64,000 bases of DNA from Mesorhizobium sp. L-2-11 (GTDB lineage Bacteria; Pseudomonadota; Alphaproteobacteria; Rhizobiales; Rhizobiaceae). The stretch covers positions 1 through 64,000 of the forward strand of contig NZ_AP023260.1 of assembly GCF_016756595.1 (NCBI RefSeq), given 5' to 3'. Below the pieces are notes generated by a model. It was not told the origin of the DNA, did no database searches, and saw only the letters and a program-made list of their open reading frames with translations. A program made the translations under genes and the position numbers. Position 1 is the stretch's first letter; every line of letters starts with the position of its first letter. Below, one piece after another: positions 53,952 through 63,093 of this stretch.

Positions 53952-54666
53952 GTGCAAATCGCAAAACTAGAGATCGAGAATTTTCGCGGTATCCGTGAAG
54001 GCGTCGTCCGCTTTTCACCTCATACCGTCCTCGTTGGTTCAAATAACTGCGGGAAGACTACAGTCGTCGAGGCATTGGCTCTCCTGTTCGGCCGAGACCG
54101 AATGGTCCGCCAACTGACCGAGCATGACTTCTACGGCAGCAATCCCCAGCCAGCGGACCGCATTCGCCTTGTCGCGACGGTGATCGGCTTTGATGGCAAC
54201 GATCCGGCTCAGCATATGGACTGGTTTCGGAACGATCGGGGGATCGTCAAATGGTGGAATCCGGTAGATGGCGCGGTGATGCCCGCGCGCGAAGACCAAT
54301 CGTGGAAGCTCGCTTGCCAGGTCGCTTTCGCCGCTCGATTTCACAGGCCGTCACTCGAGGTGGAGACACTCCGGTACTTCCATGATGACGATGCGGTGGG
54401 CGATGTCTTTGCCGATGAGAGCGCCACCGCCTTTTCCGCTCGTCTGATCCGCGACATCGGGTTCTTCCTCGTGCCGGCCGCTCGTACATGGGACCGGACG
54501 GTGTCGTTCGGGTCGGAGTTGTTTCGCAGGGTCATCGCGGCTGGCGAAGGCCAGCCCTCAGAGTCCGTCCTTAGCGAGCGGGACAGATTGCGCGCGCCGG
54601 AAGCCCGACTTGAGGAGGACGAGCGCCTGGCGCCCATCGTCAGCCGCCTGAATCAGGAACTGCGCG
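53952..54666 (+). pseudogene. OLD-family ATP-dependent endonuclease, truncated
   Basis: About 238 residues with a GTG start: KLEIENFRGIREGVVRFSPH then VLVGSNNCGKTTVVEALALL, the ABC-type Walker A region of OLD/GajA-like nucleases. The sequence stays in frame until IS6-family copy 2 at 54667, so the signature motif, Walker B and Toprim nuclease domain are missing. Full-length relatives degrade DNA and include Gabija-type defence proteins. Non-functional here. Confidence 0.8.
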
Positions 54667-55473
54667 GGCATCGTAAACTTAAAGAGCGCGAGGCGGTCGT
54701 AGCCCGCTTGCCCCACGGCGGTTCAAGCCCGCGCGATTTTTGCCCACAGGTTCATTGCCTCTGAACGCAGTTCGCGATGATGGCTGGAGGAGATTTCGTG
54801 GCGGGGGATGTGAAACAGGTTGGCAATCGGATCATGAATTGAGACGAAGCGCTGCAAATGGCGTTGTGACTTGTAGCGTTTCATGATCCGTTCCCGTCGC
54901 CGGACTGGCTGATGGGAGTTCTCCGCCCGATTGTTCAAGCCTTTATGCGAACGGTGTTCGACCCCCGGCATGATCTCTCGCTTTGCAGCGTCGTAAGACC
55001 GAAGCTTGTCGGTGATCATCACGCGCGGCGCGCGGCCTTGGCCCTTCAACAGCTTGCGCATCAGACGCTTGGCCGCCTTGGCATTGCGACGACTTTGCAC
55101 CAGAACCTCCAGGACGAAACCGTCCTGATCGACGGCGCGCCAGAGCCAGTGCTTCTTGCCGCGGATCGAAACGACGGCCTCGTCGAGATGCCACTTGTCA
55201 CCCAGCCGACCCGCTGAGCGGCGGCGGATCTCGCTGGCAAAGGTCCGCCCGAATTTCTCTGCCCAAAGCCGGACTGTCTGATGCGAGACAATAATCCCTC
55301 GTGCCGCCAGCAAGTCCTCGACCATTCGCAAACTGAGAGGAAAACGGAAATAGAGCCAGACAGCATGGGCGATGATCTCGGCGGGAAAGCGGTGGCGGCG
55401 GTAGAGTGGGTCACGCTCTGTCATAGCCCGTCATCGCACATCGGTATCCAAGCTTCGTTAAGTTGACGATGCC
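54667..55473 (-). mobile_element. IS6-family insertion sequence, copy 2
   Basis: 807 bp, with ORFs and ends identical to copy 1 but inverted. The flanking 8-mers (ACTGCGCG and CAACGCAT) differ. It truncates the OLD-family gene. Confidence 0.93.
54723..55424 (-). CDS. IS6-family transposase (copy 2)
   Basis: 233 residues, identical to the copy 1 transposase; catalytic motifs WHLDEAVVSI, MITDKLRSYD and NNRAENSHQ are intact. Confidence 0.95.
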   Translation of the reverse strand: MTERDPLYRRHRFPAEIIAHAVWLYFRFPLSLRMVEDLLAARGIIVSHQTVRLWAEKFGRTFASEIRRRSAGRLGDKWHLDEAVVSIRGKKHWLWRAVDQDGFVLEVLVQSRRNAKAAKRLMRKLLKGQGRAPRVMITDKLRSYDAAKREIMPGVEHRSHKGLNNRAENSHQPVRRRERIMKRYKSQRHLQRFVSIHDPIANLFHIPRHEISSSHHRELRSEAMNLWAKIARA

Positions 55474-55659
55474 CAACGCATCCAGCCTGAAGCACCTTGT
55501 ATCCCATTGACGGTCGCCTCCGTTCCCCTGCCGGGAAACGATGATCGACACCGCAAGGAACACGAACCTCGTGAGGCCGCCCGCGGGCAGTTTCGGCCAA
55601 AACGCCCGGTCCGCGACTTCCTGTTCGGCTGTAGATGGCGTAAGCGGAGCGTAGTCTGG

Positions 55660-56114
55660 CCAAGACCACTTGGATCGGCGCCTTCAAGCCGAGTGACTTC
55701 GTGTCGACGTCCTCGCCTTCCTCGATCGCCTTGAGAAACTTCCGCACATCGTTCCTGATGGTCTCCCCGAAGTCGATGGCGACGTCGGCTGCCAGTAATA
55801 GCGAAAAGCGAACGATGTTGTTGCGATGTTTTTTGATAGTCTTGGAATCATCTTTTCCCCGGCCGCCACGCGTGCCGACAGGTCGAGGAAGGCGCGGGCC
55901 TTAAACAGGATAAGGAAGGAGGCTCTCGTCGACGGTCGATACGCCGCGCTGCGGCGATGGCGGCGTAGTAGTGGTCGTCGTCGAGCAGAATGGCGGACAA
56001 ACTTGCGGCATCATCTTCCGCGACGATCCTTGTGACCACCGCCGGCTCCGGAAGCGTGATCCCTTTTGGCCTCCGGGTGAACAGCTCCAGCATGCGCTTC
56101 GATTGCCGCAACAA
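55660..56114 (-). pseudogene. AbiEii/AbiGii-like nucleotidyltransferase toxin, decayed C-terminal part
   Basis: Segments in different frames can be strung together: EPAVVTRIVAEDDAASLSAI, LLDDDHYYAAIAAARR, LFKARAFLDLSARVAAGEK, then KTIKKHRNNIVRFSLLLAAD and TIRNDVRKFLKAIEEGED. The KARAxLDL and KHRNDxxRx patterns are typical of the C-terminal region of AbiEii-type toxin proteins. At least two frameshifts separate the segments and the N terminus is absent. The 180 bp between it and IS6-family copy 2 hold no recognisable gene. Confidence 0.6.
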
Positions 56115-56167
56115 TCACGCGTGCCCGATCATGGCCGGATGCGACATTTGCCCATTTTATCGCGTGA

Positions 56168-56183
56168 TGTCGGACATAGGACA
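56168..56183. promoter_or_regulatory. NifA-type upstream activator sequence
   Basis: TGT-N10-ACA, the NifA-binding consensus, lies 63 bp upstream of a sigma-54 promoter motif and ~130 bp before the phasin gene. Confidence 0.65.
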
Positions 56184-56245
56184 CAGCTGCATTCGGACAC
56201 AGCTGCATTCGAGACATCGTGTTGTTCCGAAACGATTTCCCCTTT

Positions 56246-56261
56246 TGGCACGGCATATGCA
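56246..56261 (+). promoter_or_regulatory. Sigma-54 (RpoN) promoter of the phasin gene
   Basis: TGGCACGGCATATGCA has the -24 GG and -12 GC separated by exactly 10 bp, the RpoN consensus spacing. The -12 element is ATGCA instead of TTGCA. It lies 50 bp upstream of the phasin ATG. Confidence 0.75.
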
Positions 56262-56311
56262 TGTTCATTGTGTGCAGGTAACAAACCACCACCAACCAAA
56301 AGGATCCGGAA

Positions 56312-56776
56312 ATGTCCAAGATCACAGACAAGTCTGGCCAAACCGCTGAAACCGACGAATTCCAGCCATTCGACCCCAGCAAGGCCACCGATCAGTTTCG
56401 CGCGGCCGCCGAAAAGGGCGTCGAGCAATCGAAAGAAGCGCTTGCCAAATTCCAGCTCGGCGCCGATGAGGCTAAGAAAGTGCTTAAGTCGACCTTTGAA
56501 ACCGCTAGGTCAGTCGGCAACGAGGTGTCGCTGGCGACGATCGCCGCGCTGCGCGCCAATGTCGACGCCGACTTTTCGCATCTTCAAGCTCTAGCCGGCG
56601 CGAACTCGCTGTCCGAGGTAATTGAGCTGCAGACCACATTTCTACGCAAGCGCGTCGAAATGGGGCTCGAGCAGGCTAAGGATTTTCAAGCGCTCACTAC
56701 CAAGGCGGTGACCGATATCTCCAAACCGGTCAAGGAGATCTTCGAGAAGACACTTTGGGACCTCAAGGCCGCCTGA
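56312..56776 (+). CDS. phaP: Phasin family protein
   Basis: This 154-residue helical protein fits the phasin family: FQPFDPSKATDQFRAAAEKG, TFETARSVGNEVSLATIAAL, AGANSLSEVIELQTTFLRKR and a C-terminal AVTDISKPVKEIFEKTLWDL. Phasins coat polyhydroxyalkanoate granules and control their size. The gene lies behind a sigma-54 promoter with a NifA-type site, so it is probably induced under microaerobic, nitrogen-fixing conditions in the nodule, when rhizobia can store PHB. It is intact although surrounded by IS debris. Confidence 0.88.
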   Translation: MSKITDKSGQTAETDEFQPFDPSKATDQFRAAAEKGVEQSKEALAKFQLGADEAKKVLKSTFETARSVGNEVSLATIAALRANVDADFSHLQALAGANSLSEVIELQTTFLRKRVEMGLEQAKDFQALTTKAVTDISKPVKEIFEKTLWDLKAA

Positions 56777-56881
56777 TACCTCAAGCGCTGAAAATACCTG
56801 GGCGTCAGGCCGGTCTGACCTCCATATTGGGGGCGATGCCCAAGTCCAGTGGAGATGGTTCAAATTGCGGAGAACCAGCCC

Positions 56882-57013
56882 ATGGCGTATCAAGAACGTC
56901 CCGAACGTGAACGCGACTTCCACAACAAGCGCTTCGGCGCTGTGGAAGAACGCAGGCAGGATTCGTTCTACTTCGCGGCCCAGCCTGCAACGGATGCCTA
57001 CTGGCAGCTGCTG
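56882..57013 (+). pseudogene. N-terminal fragment, possibly a SAM-dependent methyltransferase
   Basis: It starts MAYQERPERERDFHNKRFGA and continues EERRQDSFYFAAQPATDAYW until IS6-family copy 3. The HNxxF...R..Q..FY.A...A...Y pattern resembles the start of class I methyltransferases with this layout, but the fragment is too short for certainty. Confidence 0.4.
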
Positions 57014-57820
57014 GGCATCGTAAACTTAAAGAGCGCGAGGCGGTCGTAGCCCGCTTGCCCCACGGCGGTTCAAGCCCGCGCGATTTTTGCCCACAGGTTC
57101 ATTGCCTCTGAACGCAGTTCGCGATGATGGCTGGAGGAGATTTCGTGGCGGGGGATGTGAAACAGGTTGGCAATCGGATCATGAATTGAGACGAAGCGCT
57201 GCAAATGGCGTTGTGACTTGTAGCGTTTCATGATCCGTTCCCGTCGCCGGACTGGCTGATGGGAGTTCTCCGCCCGATTGTTCAAGCCTTTATGCGAACG
57301 GTGTTCGACCCCCGGCATGATCTCTCGCTTTGCAGCGTCGTAAGACCGAAGCTTGTCGGTGATCATCACGCGCGGCGCGCGGCCTTGGCCCTTCAACAGC
57401 TTGCGCATCAGACGCTTGGCCGCCTTGGCATTGCGACGACTTTGCACCAGAACCTCCAGGACGAAACCGTCCTGATCGACGGCGCGCCAGAGCCAGTGCT
57501 TCTTGCCGCGGATCGAAACGACGGCCTCGTCGAGATGCCACTTGTCACCCAGCCGACCCGCTGAGCGGCGGCGGATCTCGCTGGCAAAGGTCCGCCCGAA
57601 TTTCTCTGCCCAAAGCCGGACTGTCTGATGCGAGACAATAATCCCTCGTGCCGCCAGCAAGTCCTCGACCATTCGCAAACTGAGAGGAAAACGGAAATAG
57701 AGCCAGACAGCATGGGCGATGATCTCGGCGGGAAAGCGGTGGCGGCGGTAGAGTGGGTCACGCTCTGTCATAGCCCGTCATCGCACATCGGTATCCAAGC
57801 TTCGTTAAGTTGACGATGCC
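57014..57820 (-). mobile_element. IS6-family insertion sequence, copy 3
   Basis: 807 bp, same orientation and sequence class as copy 2. The flanking 8-mers (AGCTGCTG and CTGACGCA) differ. It truncates both the methyltransferase-like fragment and an IS110-type transposase. Confidence 0.93.
57070..57771 (-). CDS. IS6-family transposase (copy 3)
   Basis: 233 residues, identical to copies 1 and 2, with intact DDE motifs. Confidence 0.95.
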   Translation of the reverse strand: MTERDPLYRRHRFPAEIIAHAVWLYFRFPLSLRMVEDLLAARGIIVSHQTVRLWAEKFGRTFASEIRRRSAGRLGDKWHLDEAVVSIRGKKHWLWRAVDQDGFVLEVLVQSRRNAKAAKRLMRKLLKGQGRAPRVMITDKLRSYDAAKREIMPGVEHRSHKGLNNRAENSHQPVRRRERIMKRYKSQRHLQRFVSIHDPIANLFHIPRHEISSSHHRELRSEAMNLWAKIARA

Positions 57821-57980
57821 CTGACGCACTATCGGAGGATATCTCTCCGACATATCGAACCTCGCCGGTACGCCCGCTCTCGGCGAGAGCAACAGCATGT
57901 CGATCCTTTGCAACATCCAATCCTACGAAAACTTCGCTATACTCTTCCACGGTTTGGCCTGCTGCCGATTTTTCGGACAC
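57821..57980 (-). pseudogene. IS110-family transposase, N-terminal fragment
   Basis: It starts MSEKSAAGQTVEEYSEVFVG and contains VGLDVAKDRHAVALAESG, the first RuvC-like Asp motif of IS110 DEDD transposases. It is cut after ~50 codons by IS6-family copy 3. Confidence 0.75.
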
Positions 57981-57984
57981 CAGG

Positions 57985-58260
57985 TTAAGCTAGCATAGCT
58001 TGCTCCTCGAACTCGACGGGGCTCAGATAGCCCAGTGTCGAGTGCCTGCGCCGCGGGTTGTAGAAGCGCTCGATGTAATCGAACACATCCGCCCTGGCGT
58101 CATCTCTCGTCCTGTAGACCTTGCGGGCTGTGCGCTCGGTTTTCAGCGACGAGAAGAAGCTCTCCATCGCGGCATTGTCCCACACGTTGCCCGACCTGCT
58201 CATCGAACATGTGATGCCGTTATCGGCCATCAGGCGCTGGAACTGCTCGCTCGTATATTG
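57985..58260 (-). pseudogene. IS3-family transposase OrfB, C-terminal part
   Basis: It continues the reading YTSEQFQRLMADNGITCSMS, SGNVWDNAAMESFFSSLKTE (catalytic Glu) and FYNPRRRHSTLGYLSPVEFE. With 59721-60308 it forms a 286-residue OrfB after removal of IS30 and one TTG duplicate. Confidence 0.88.
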
Positions 58261-59720
58261 GGCGGATTCAAGCGGTCGTCGCAACACCTAAACGAAGGAG
58301 GTTGCGATGGGCATCCAAAAGCGACGATCACACCGTTCTGGACGAGCGCCGTTGCCGTCACCGGGACGTCCGCCAGTGGCGGAGAGATCTGAACTCCAGC
58401 GATTCTGGTTGGGGATCGCGCAAGGAATGACAAGCGAAGATGCTGCGCTGGCTGCTGGTATGTCGCAGCCTGTTGGAACCAGATTGTTCCGACAGGCGGG
58501 TGGCATGGCACCAGCGATGTTCAGATCTTCGAGCAAGCCGCCGTCCGGGCGGTACCTCTCGTTTGTGGAACGTGAGGAGATCGCACTACTTCGCGTTCAA
58601 GGCCTTTCGAGACGCGAGATCGGTCGCCAACTTGGCCGATCCGCCTCAACCATCTCCCGCGAGCTACGACGCAATGCCGCGACGCGCAGCGGTGGCCTGG
58701 AGTATCGTGCATCGACAGCCCAATGGCATGCCGAGCGATCGGCCCGTCGACCCAAACCGACCAAGCTTGCGCTCAACACGACCTTGCGCACTTATGTTGA
58801 GCAGAGACTGGCCGGCGTCGTCATGACTCCGAGCGGCGCTCCCGTTCCGGGTCCCGCCGTTTCGTGGAAGGGCCGCCGGCATGGCCCGCGAAAGAATCGG
58901 CGGTGGGCCACGGCCTGGAGCCCGGAACAGATTGCCCGACGCTTGCCGATCGACTTCCCGGACGACGAGACGATGCGCATCAGCCACGAAGCCATCTATC
59001 AGGCCCTTTTTGTTCAGGGCCGGGGAGCGCTACGCCGCGAACTGTCGGCCTGCTTGAGAACGGGGCGCGTGTTGCGGGTCCCCAGGGCGCGCGTACGCGG
59101 GCGAGGCAAGAGCTTTGTCTCGCCGGAGATCATGATCAGTCAACGCCCCGCCGAAGCGGTCGATCGCGCGGTGCCGGGTCACTGGGAGGGAGACCTCATC
59201 CTTGGTCTTGGCAGCTCGGCGATCGGCACGCTGGTTGAGCGTACGACGCGCTTCACGATGTTGCTGCATCTTCCCCGACTTGCGGGGCATGGCGAAGCTC
59301 CGCGCATGAAGAATGGCCCTGCTCTCGCGGGACACGGAGCTGAAGCCGTGCGTGACGCGATTACGCGCACCATCATCACCTTGCCCGAAGAGTTGCGGCG
59401 TTCGCTGACCTGGGATCAGGGAGCCGAAATGGCTCAGCATGATCGTCTCAAGATCGACGCGGGTGTCCAAGTCTACTTCTGCGATCCGCAAAGCCCATGG
59501 CAGCGTGGCACCAACGAGAACACCAATGGACTGCTGCGTCAGTACTTCCCGAAAGGCACCGACCTGAGCGTCCACAGCGCCGACGAGATCGCCGCCGTGG
59601 CCGTGGCCCTCAATGCCCGACCGAGAAAAACTCTGGGATGGAAAACACCCGCAGAAGCGCTTGACGAGTTGCTGTCGCGAGTGAACACAATCGGTGTTGC
59701 GACGACCGCTTGAATCCGCC
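58261..59720 (+). mobile_element. IS30-family insertion sequence
   Basis: This 1460-bp element has matching terminal repeats beginning GGCGGATTCAAGCGGTCGTC at both ends and a 3-bp duplication TTG (58258-58260 and 59721-59723). It is inserted in the orfB of IS3. Confidence 0.93.
58307..59713 (+). CDS. IS30-family transposase
   Basis: This 468-residue protein has an N-terminal HTH (FVEREEIALLRVQGLSRREI then GRQLGRSASTISRELRRN). The catalytic DDE domain has GHWEGDLILG, LTWDQGAEMAQHDRL and WQRGTNENTNGLLRQYFPKG with the Glu. It is longer than classical IS30 Tpase (~380) owing to an extra N-terminal region and an internal insertion. Intact. Confidence 0.95.
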   Translation: MGIQKRRSHRSGRAPLPSPGRPPVAERSELQRFWLGIAQGMTSEDAALAAGMSQPVGTRLFRQAGGMAPAMFRSSSKPPSGRYLSFVEREEIALLRVQGLSRREIGRQLGRSASTISRELRRNAATRSGGLEYRASTAQWHAERSARRPKPTKLALNTTLRTYVEQRLAGVVMTPSGAPVPGPAVSWKGRRHGPRKNRRWATAWSPEQIARRLPIDFPDDETMRISHEAIYQALFVQGRGALRRELSACLRTGRVLRVPRARVRGRGKSFVSPEIMISQRPAEAVDRAVPGHWEGDLILGLGSSAIGTLVERTTRFTMLLHLPRLAGHGEAPRMKNGPALAGHGAEAVRDAITRTIITLPEELRRSLTWDQGAEMAQHDRLKIDAGVQVYFCDPQSPWQRGTNENTNGLLRQYFPKGTDLSVHSADEIAAVAVALNARPRKTLGWKTPAEALDELLSRVNTIGVATTA

Positions 59721-60308
59721 TTGCGATCCTTGGTCGGAATGATGCAGCAGGCTGTCCGGTTTGCCTCGGCGCCAGATCGCCATGATGAGGGCGTCGGTGA
59801 CGAGCTGCGCCGTCATCTCGGCCTTCATCGCCCAGCCGACGACACGGCGAGAGAATAGATCGACCACGGCGGCAACGTAGAGCCAACCTTCTGCGGTCCA
59901 GATGTAAGTGAAGTCGGCAATCCATTTCTGGTTCGGAGCCGATGCCTCGAAGGCGCGGTCAAGGAGGTTGTCCGACACTGCCGCTCGCTCGCCCGTATCC
60001 TTCGGCAGCCCACGTCGGCGTGGACGTGCACGCAGGCCGTTCTCCCGCATCAGCCGTTCGATGCGATGCAGGCCGCAAGATAGGCCTTCCGCCAATAAGT
60101 CGTGCCAGACGCGGCGGGCGCCATAGGTGCGGTCGCTGCTCTTGAAGCTTCGGTCGATCTGGGCAACGAGCACCTCGTCGTGCCGGGAGCGAGCGCTGGG
60201 GCTGCGGTTGAGCCAGGCATGGAAGCCTGAGCGGGATACGTCCAGCGCGGCGCACAGCCATGCCACCGGCCAGACGGTCCGGTGCCTCGCGATGAAAGCG
60301 AACCTCAT
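59721..60308 (-). pseudogene. IS3-family transposase OrfB, N-terminal part
   Basis: It starts MRFAFIARHRTVWPVAWLCA and holds the first two catalytic Asp residues (WIADFTYIWTAEGWLYVAAV and LLHHSDQGSQ). It is interrupted after 196 codons by IS30. Its start overlaps the orfA stop (ATGA). Confidence 0.88.
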
Positions 60309-60601
60309 GTCACTTCCCTCGCGAAGTAGGCTGCGGCCTTTTTTAGGATGTCGCGCTCCGCCTTCAGCTTCGCGACTTCCTTGCGCAGCCGGTCAATCTC
60401 GAGCTGCTCCGGCTTCATCTGCCCGTGGCCGGGAAAGGCGTGCTGCGGATCGGTCGACAGCTCGCGCACCCATTTGCGCAGCACATTCTCGTGGACATCG
60501 AGGTCGCGGGCAGCCTGGGCCACCGCAACGCCCCGATCCTTGATCAATCTCACCGCCTCAAGCTTGAACTCGCGGCTGAACTTCCTTCTTTGCATTCCCA
60601 C
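60305..60601 (-). CDS. IS3-family OrfA (HTH protein)
   Basis: The 98-residue protein has a helix-turn-helix (FSREFKLEAVRLIKDRGVAV, then AARDLDVHENVLRKWVREL) and a C-terminal leucine zipper (EIDRLRKEVAKLKAERDILK) typical of IS3 OrfA. It binds the IS ends and regulates transposition. It is intact, but its OrfB partner is disrupted. Confidence 0.92.
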   Translation of the reverse strand: MGMQRRKFSREFKLEAVRLIKDRGVAVAQAARDLDVHENVLRKWVRELSTDPQHAFPGHGQMKPEQLEIDRLRKEVAKLKAERDILKKAAAYFAREVT

Positions 60602-60774
60602 TCTCCAGTTCCGTCAAACACCTTATCTCGGTGTCTCCGAAACCGGCAGCAGGCCAGTTCGTCCTCCTGGCATGAGGATAGGCTCGACGAGCAACCCTCG
60701 TTTCAACACCGCCAGTGTAGGGCGAACCACCTCACAGCCGGCAACCAGAAAGGACATAAGGTCTTACCTTCAAG

Positions 60775-61602
60775 GTGGGACGGGTCTGCGTGGTGGCCGA
60801 TCGCGGCATGATCTCGGCGGCGAGCATCGCGGCGCTGGAGGCGCGGAAGTTGGAATACATCCTCGGCGCCCGCGAACGCTCCAGCGTCATCGTGCGCGAT
60901 CTGGTGATGAACGACGAGCAGCCGTTTACGCCGCTCTTGGTCGAGCGGGTCAAGGGCGAGACCCAGCTGTTCGTCAAACAGGTCAAGCTCTCCGGCCAGC
61001 GCTACATCGTCTGCCGCAACGAAGCCGAGGCCGAAAAGGACAAGGCCGATCGCCAGGCGATCGTGGAGGGACTGCAAAAGCAGCTGAAGAAAGGCGACAA
61101 GGCGCTGATCGGCAACAAGGCCTATCGACGCTATTTGAAGTCAGTCACCAGAGACGCCTTCGAGATCGATCTCGGCAAGCTGGCCCAAGAGGCCCGCTAT
61201 GACGGGATCTTCGTCTTAAGGACCAACGCCAGGATCACGCCCCTGCAAGCGGTCCTTCGCTACCGCGACCTTCTGCAGGTGGAGGTTCTGTTCCGCCGGG
61301 CTAAGGCGCTGATGCGCACCCGGCCAATCTATCACAGCTCGGATGAGGCGATCCGCGGTCACGTGTTCTGCTCGTTCCTGGCTCTGCTGCTGCAGAAGGA
61401 ATTGGCGGATCTTTGCGCCGCCAAAGGCTTCAGCGTCGAATGGGGCGATCTGCTGCGCGACCTGGACCGGCTGCAGGAGGCCACGATCGAGAAGGATGGC
61501 AAGCGCATCACCACCCGAACCCACGTGAAAGGCCAAGTCGGGTCCGTCTTCCAGGCCGCCGGCGTCGCCCTGCCGCAAAATATCCGCGAACAGGCCGCTT
61601 GA
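60775..61602 (+). pseudogene. IS1634-type transposase, C-terminal fragment
   Basis: 275 codons: VCVVADRGMISAASIAALEA with the catalytic Asp, KLEYILGARERSS, then FVLRTNARITPLQAVLRYRD, VEVLFRRAKALMRTRPIYHS and DEAIRGHVFCSFLALLLQKE, matching IS4-superfamily (IS1634) transposases. The N-terminal half is missing next to the IS3 right end, so this is a truncated relic. Confidence 0.8.
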
Positions 61603-61914
61603 GCGGCGGCCCAAACCCGCAAAATGTAGTGCAAACACCCGTTCTCGCGCCTGCAACGCATTGAACTCACAACGCTTTTAGAATCTCACTGTTGAAGTAG
61701 GGTTTGATCCTCACGAAGGTTGCCGATCGGAACGAACGTGGCTTTTCAGTCCTTTATTTCAGACCGCTGAAGGCCCCTATCAACGCCTTATCAACGATCA
61801 GTTCCGCCGGTGAGCTGTGCGAGCGGATGGAGATATCGACGTAGTCCGCTAGCATAGAGACGCTCCGCAGTCCGCGAAGCAGCGAACGAGGCGCGATCCG
61901 CGCGGTCTCGTGTG
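61603..61914. other. Unassigned intergenic stretch
   Basis: About 310 bp between the IS1634 relic and the transposase-like gene. No convincing ORF, RNA or repeat was seen. Confidence 0.5.
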
Positions 61915-63039
61915 TCAACAACCACGGAATCGGTTTTGGAAGCTGTTTGACAGATCACCTGACATTGTCGGCTGCTCAGTTGGTCGTGGGACGCGTACCG
62001 CGAGCCATCGGTCCATCATCTCAGCCGGCGGAGTCCCGTAGTTGCGATAGCCGTCGAGACAGCGCTTGGCGTTGTATTTTTCGAGCCAGAGCCTAAGCTC
62101 CGTCTGCATGCAATCCATGTCTAAACGATCCACCGCCGCACGGCGACCGCAAAAGAACTCGCCGGATACGATCCGGCCGAAACGCTCGGCGAAGCCGTGA
62201 AGATGCCCCGGGGGCAGTCGAGTGGCATGGTATTTGATCTCAGCCGTCGCGAAAGTGGGCGCATAATCGCCGCATGGCAACGCAGCGCTGGCGATCACCT
62301 CCCTCACTACGAGCTCACGCACTCCATAGAATGGTACGACGAAGTTTTGCATCAACTCGGTGAGCGCTTGCTCATGCCAGCCGACCTTAAGCGCTGCAAA
62401 GGCATAGGCGCAGTAGATATCGACGACGAAACACAGAAAGATCTTGCCTTCGTTACGGAGGCGACTAACAGGCAGAATGTTGGCGCAGAGCACCTCCCCG
62501 GGCGCCTGAGTTTCACTGTGACGCTCACGAAAGCTGGGGTTGATGGCTTCGACGAAAGCGGACTGCTCGGCCGTGAGTCTGAGCGATCGTTTAGTAGCGA
62601 GCGCTTCAAGCGTCAACCACCGCTGCCGACGGCAGCCGAGGCCGCGCTCTCTCAAGAGTTTCTGCACCGTGACCGCCGACAGGCGCAGTCCCTCGCTATG
62701 CAGCAGATATTGTAGGCGATTGCAACCATATGCCGGATGTTGCAAGGCGAGCGCCGCAACCCGCCTTGCCGTCTGCCGTGGCGTCTTCTGAGGGTGATTG
62801 CGGGGAATCGGCGACCGGTCCTGCAATCCAATTAAGCCTTGCTCCCGAAAGCGGCGGCGCCACGCGTAGAAGCTCGTGCGGTCGATGCCGCCGCGACGAC
62901 ACGCCTCCGCGACGTTGCCTAGCGTCGTCGCCAACTCAAGGATACCGAGCCGCTCACGCGCGAGGGCCATTGAGCCCTCCTCTGGCCGCTCTTTCGCAAC
63001 GGCTGATATACTCCGACGTTTAGCTTTGGCTCTTGCCAC
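61915..63039 (-). CDS. Transposase/integrase-like protein lacking most DDE residues
   Basis: This 374-residue protein has the IS481-like architecture: an N-terminal HTH (GNVAEACRRGGIDRTSFYAW), the RNHPQKTP linker, a second HTH (HPAYGCNRLQYLLHSEGLRL) and an integrase-like core. At the first catalytic position the usual Asp stretch reads VLCANILPVSRL. At the second, the expected DNG reads VVREVIASAALPC. Only a Glu-containing FAERFGR segment survives. The C-terminal YNAKRCLDGYRNYGTPPAEM is normal. The intact reading frame with lost catalytic residues suggests either a recent dead transposase or a domesticated DNA-binding protein. It lies between IS relics and a radical SAM gene. Confidence 0.7.
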   Translation of the reverse strand: MARAKAKRRSISAVAKERPEEGSMALARERLGILELATTLGNVAEACRRGGIDRTSFYAWRRRFREQGLIGLQDRSPIPRNHPQKTPRQTARRVAALALQHPAYGCNRLQYLLHSEGLRLSAVTVQKLLRERGLGCRRQRWLTLEALATKRSLRLTAEQSAFVEAINPSFRERHSETQAPGEVLCANILPVSRLRNEGKIFLCFVVDIYCAYAFAALKVGWHEQALTELMQNFVVPFYGVRELVVREVIASAALPCGDYAPTFATAEIKYHATRLPPGHLHGFAERFGRIVSGEFFCGRRAAVDRLDMDCMQTELRLWLEKYNAKRCLDGYRNYGTPPAEMMDRWLAVRVPRPTEQPTMSGDLSNSFQNRFRGC

Positions 63040-63093
63040 GGTGCCCTCCGATCGTAAGTTGCCTCCGTGGGGCGTGTTGAAGCAAATCCAACG

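Larger units (their letters stand above)
57968..60643 (-). mobile_element. IS3-family insertion sequence carrying a nested IS30
   Basis: OrfA and OrfB of IS3 type on the minus strand are bounded by similar short ends (TTTTCGGACACC at the left; TTTCGGAGACACC at the right read on the minus strand). IS30 at 58261-59720 splits orfB. The ends are approximate and the IS3 target duplication was not identified. Confidence 0.75.
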
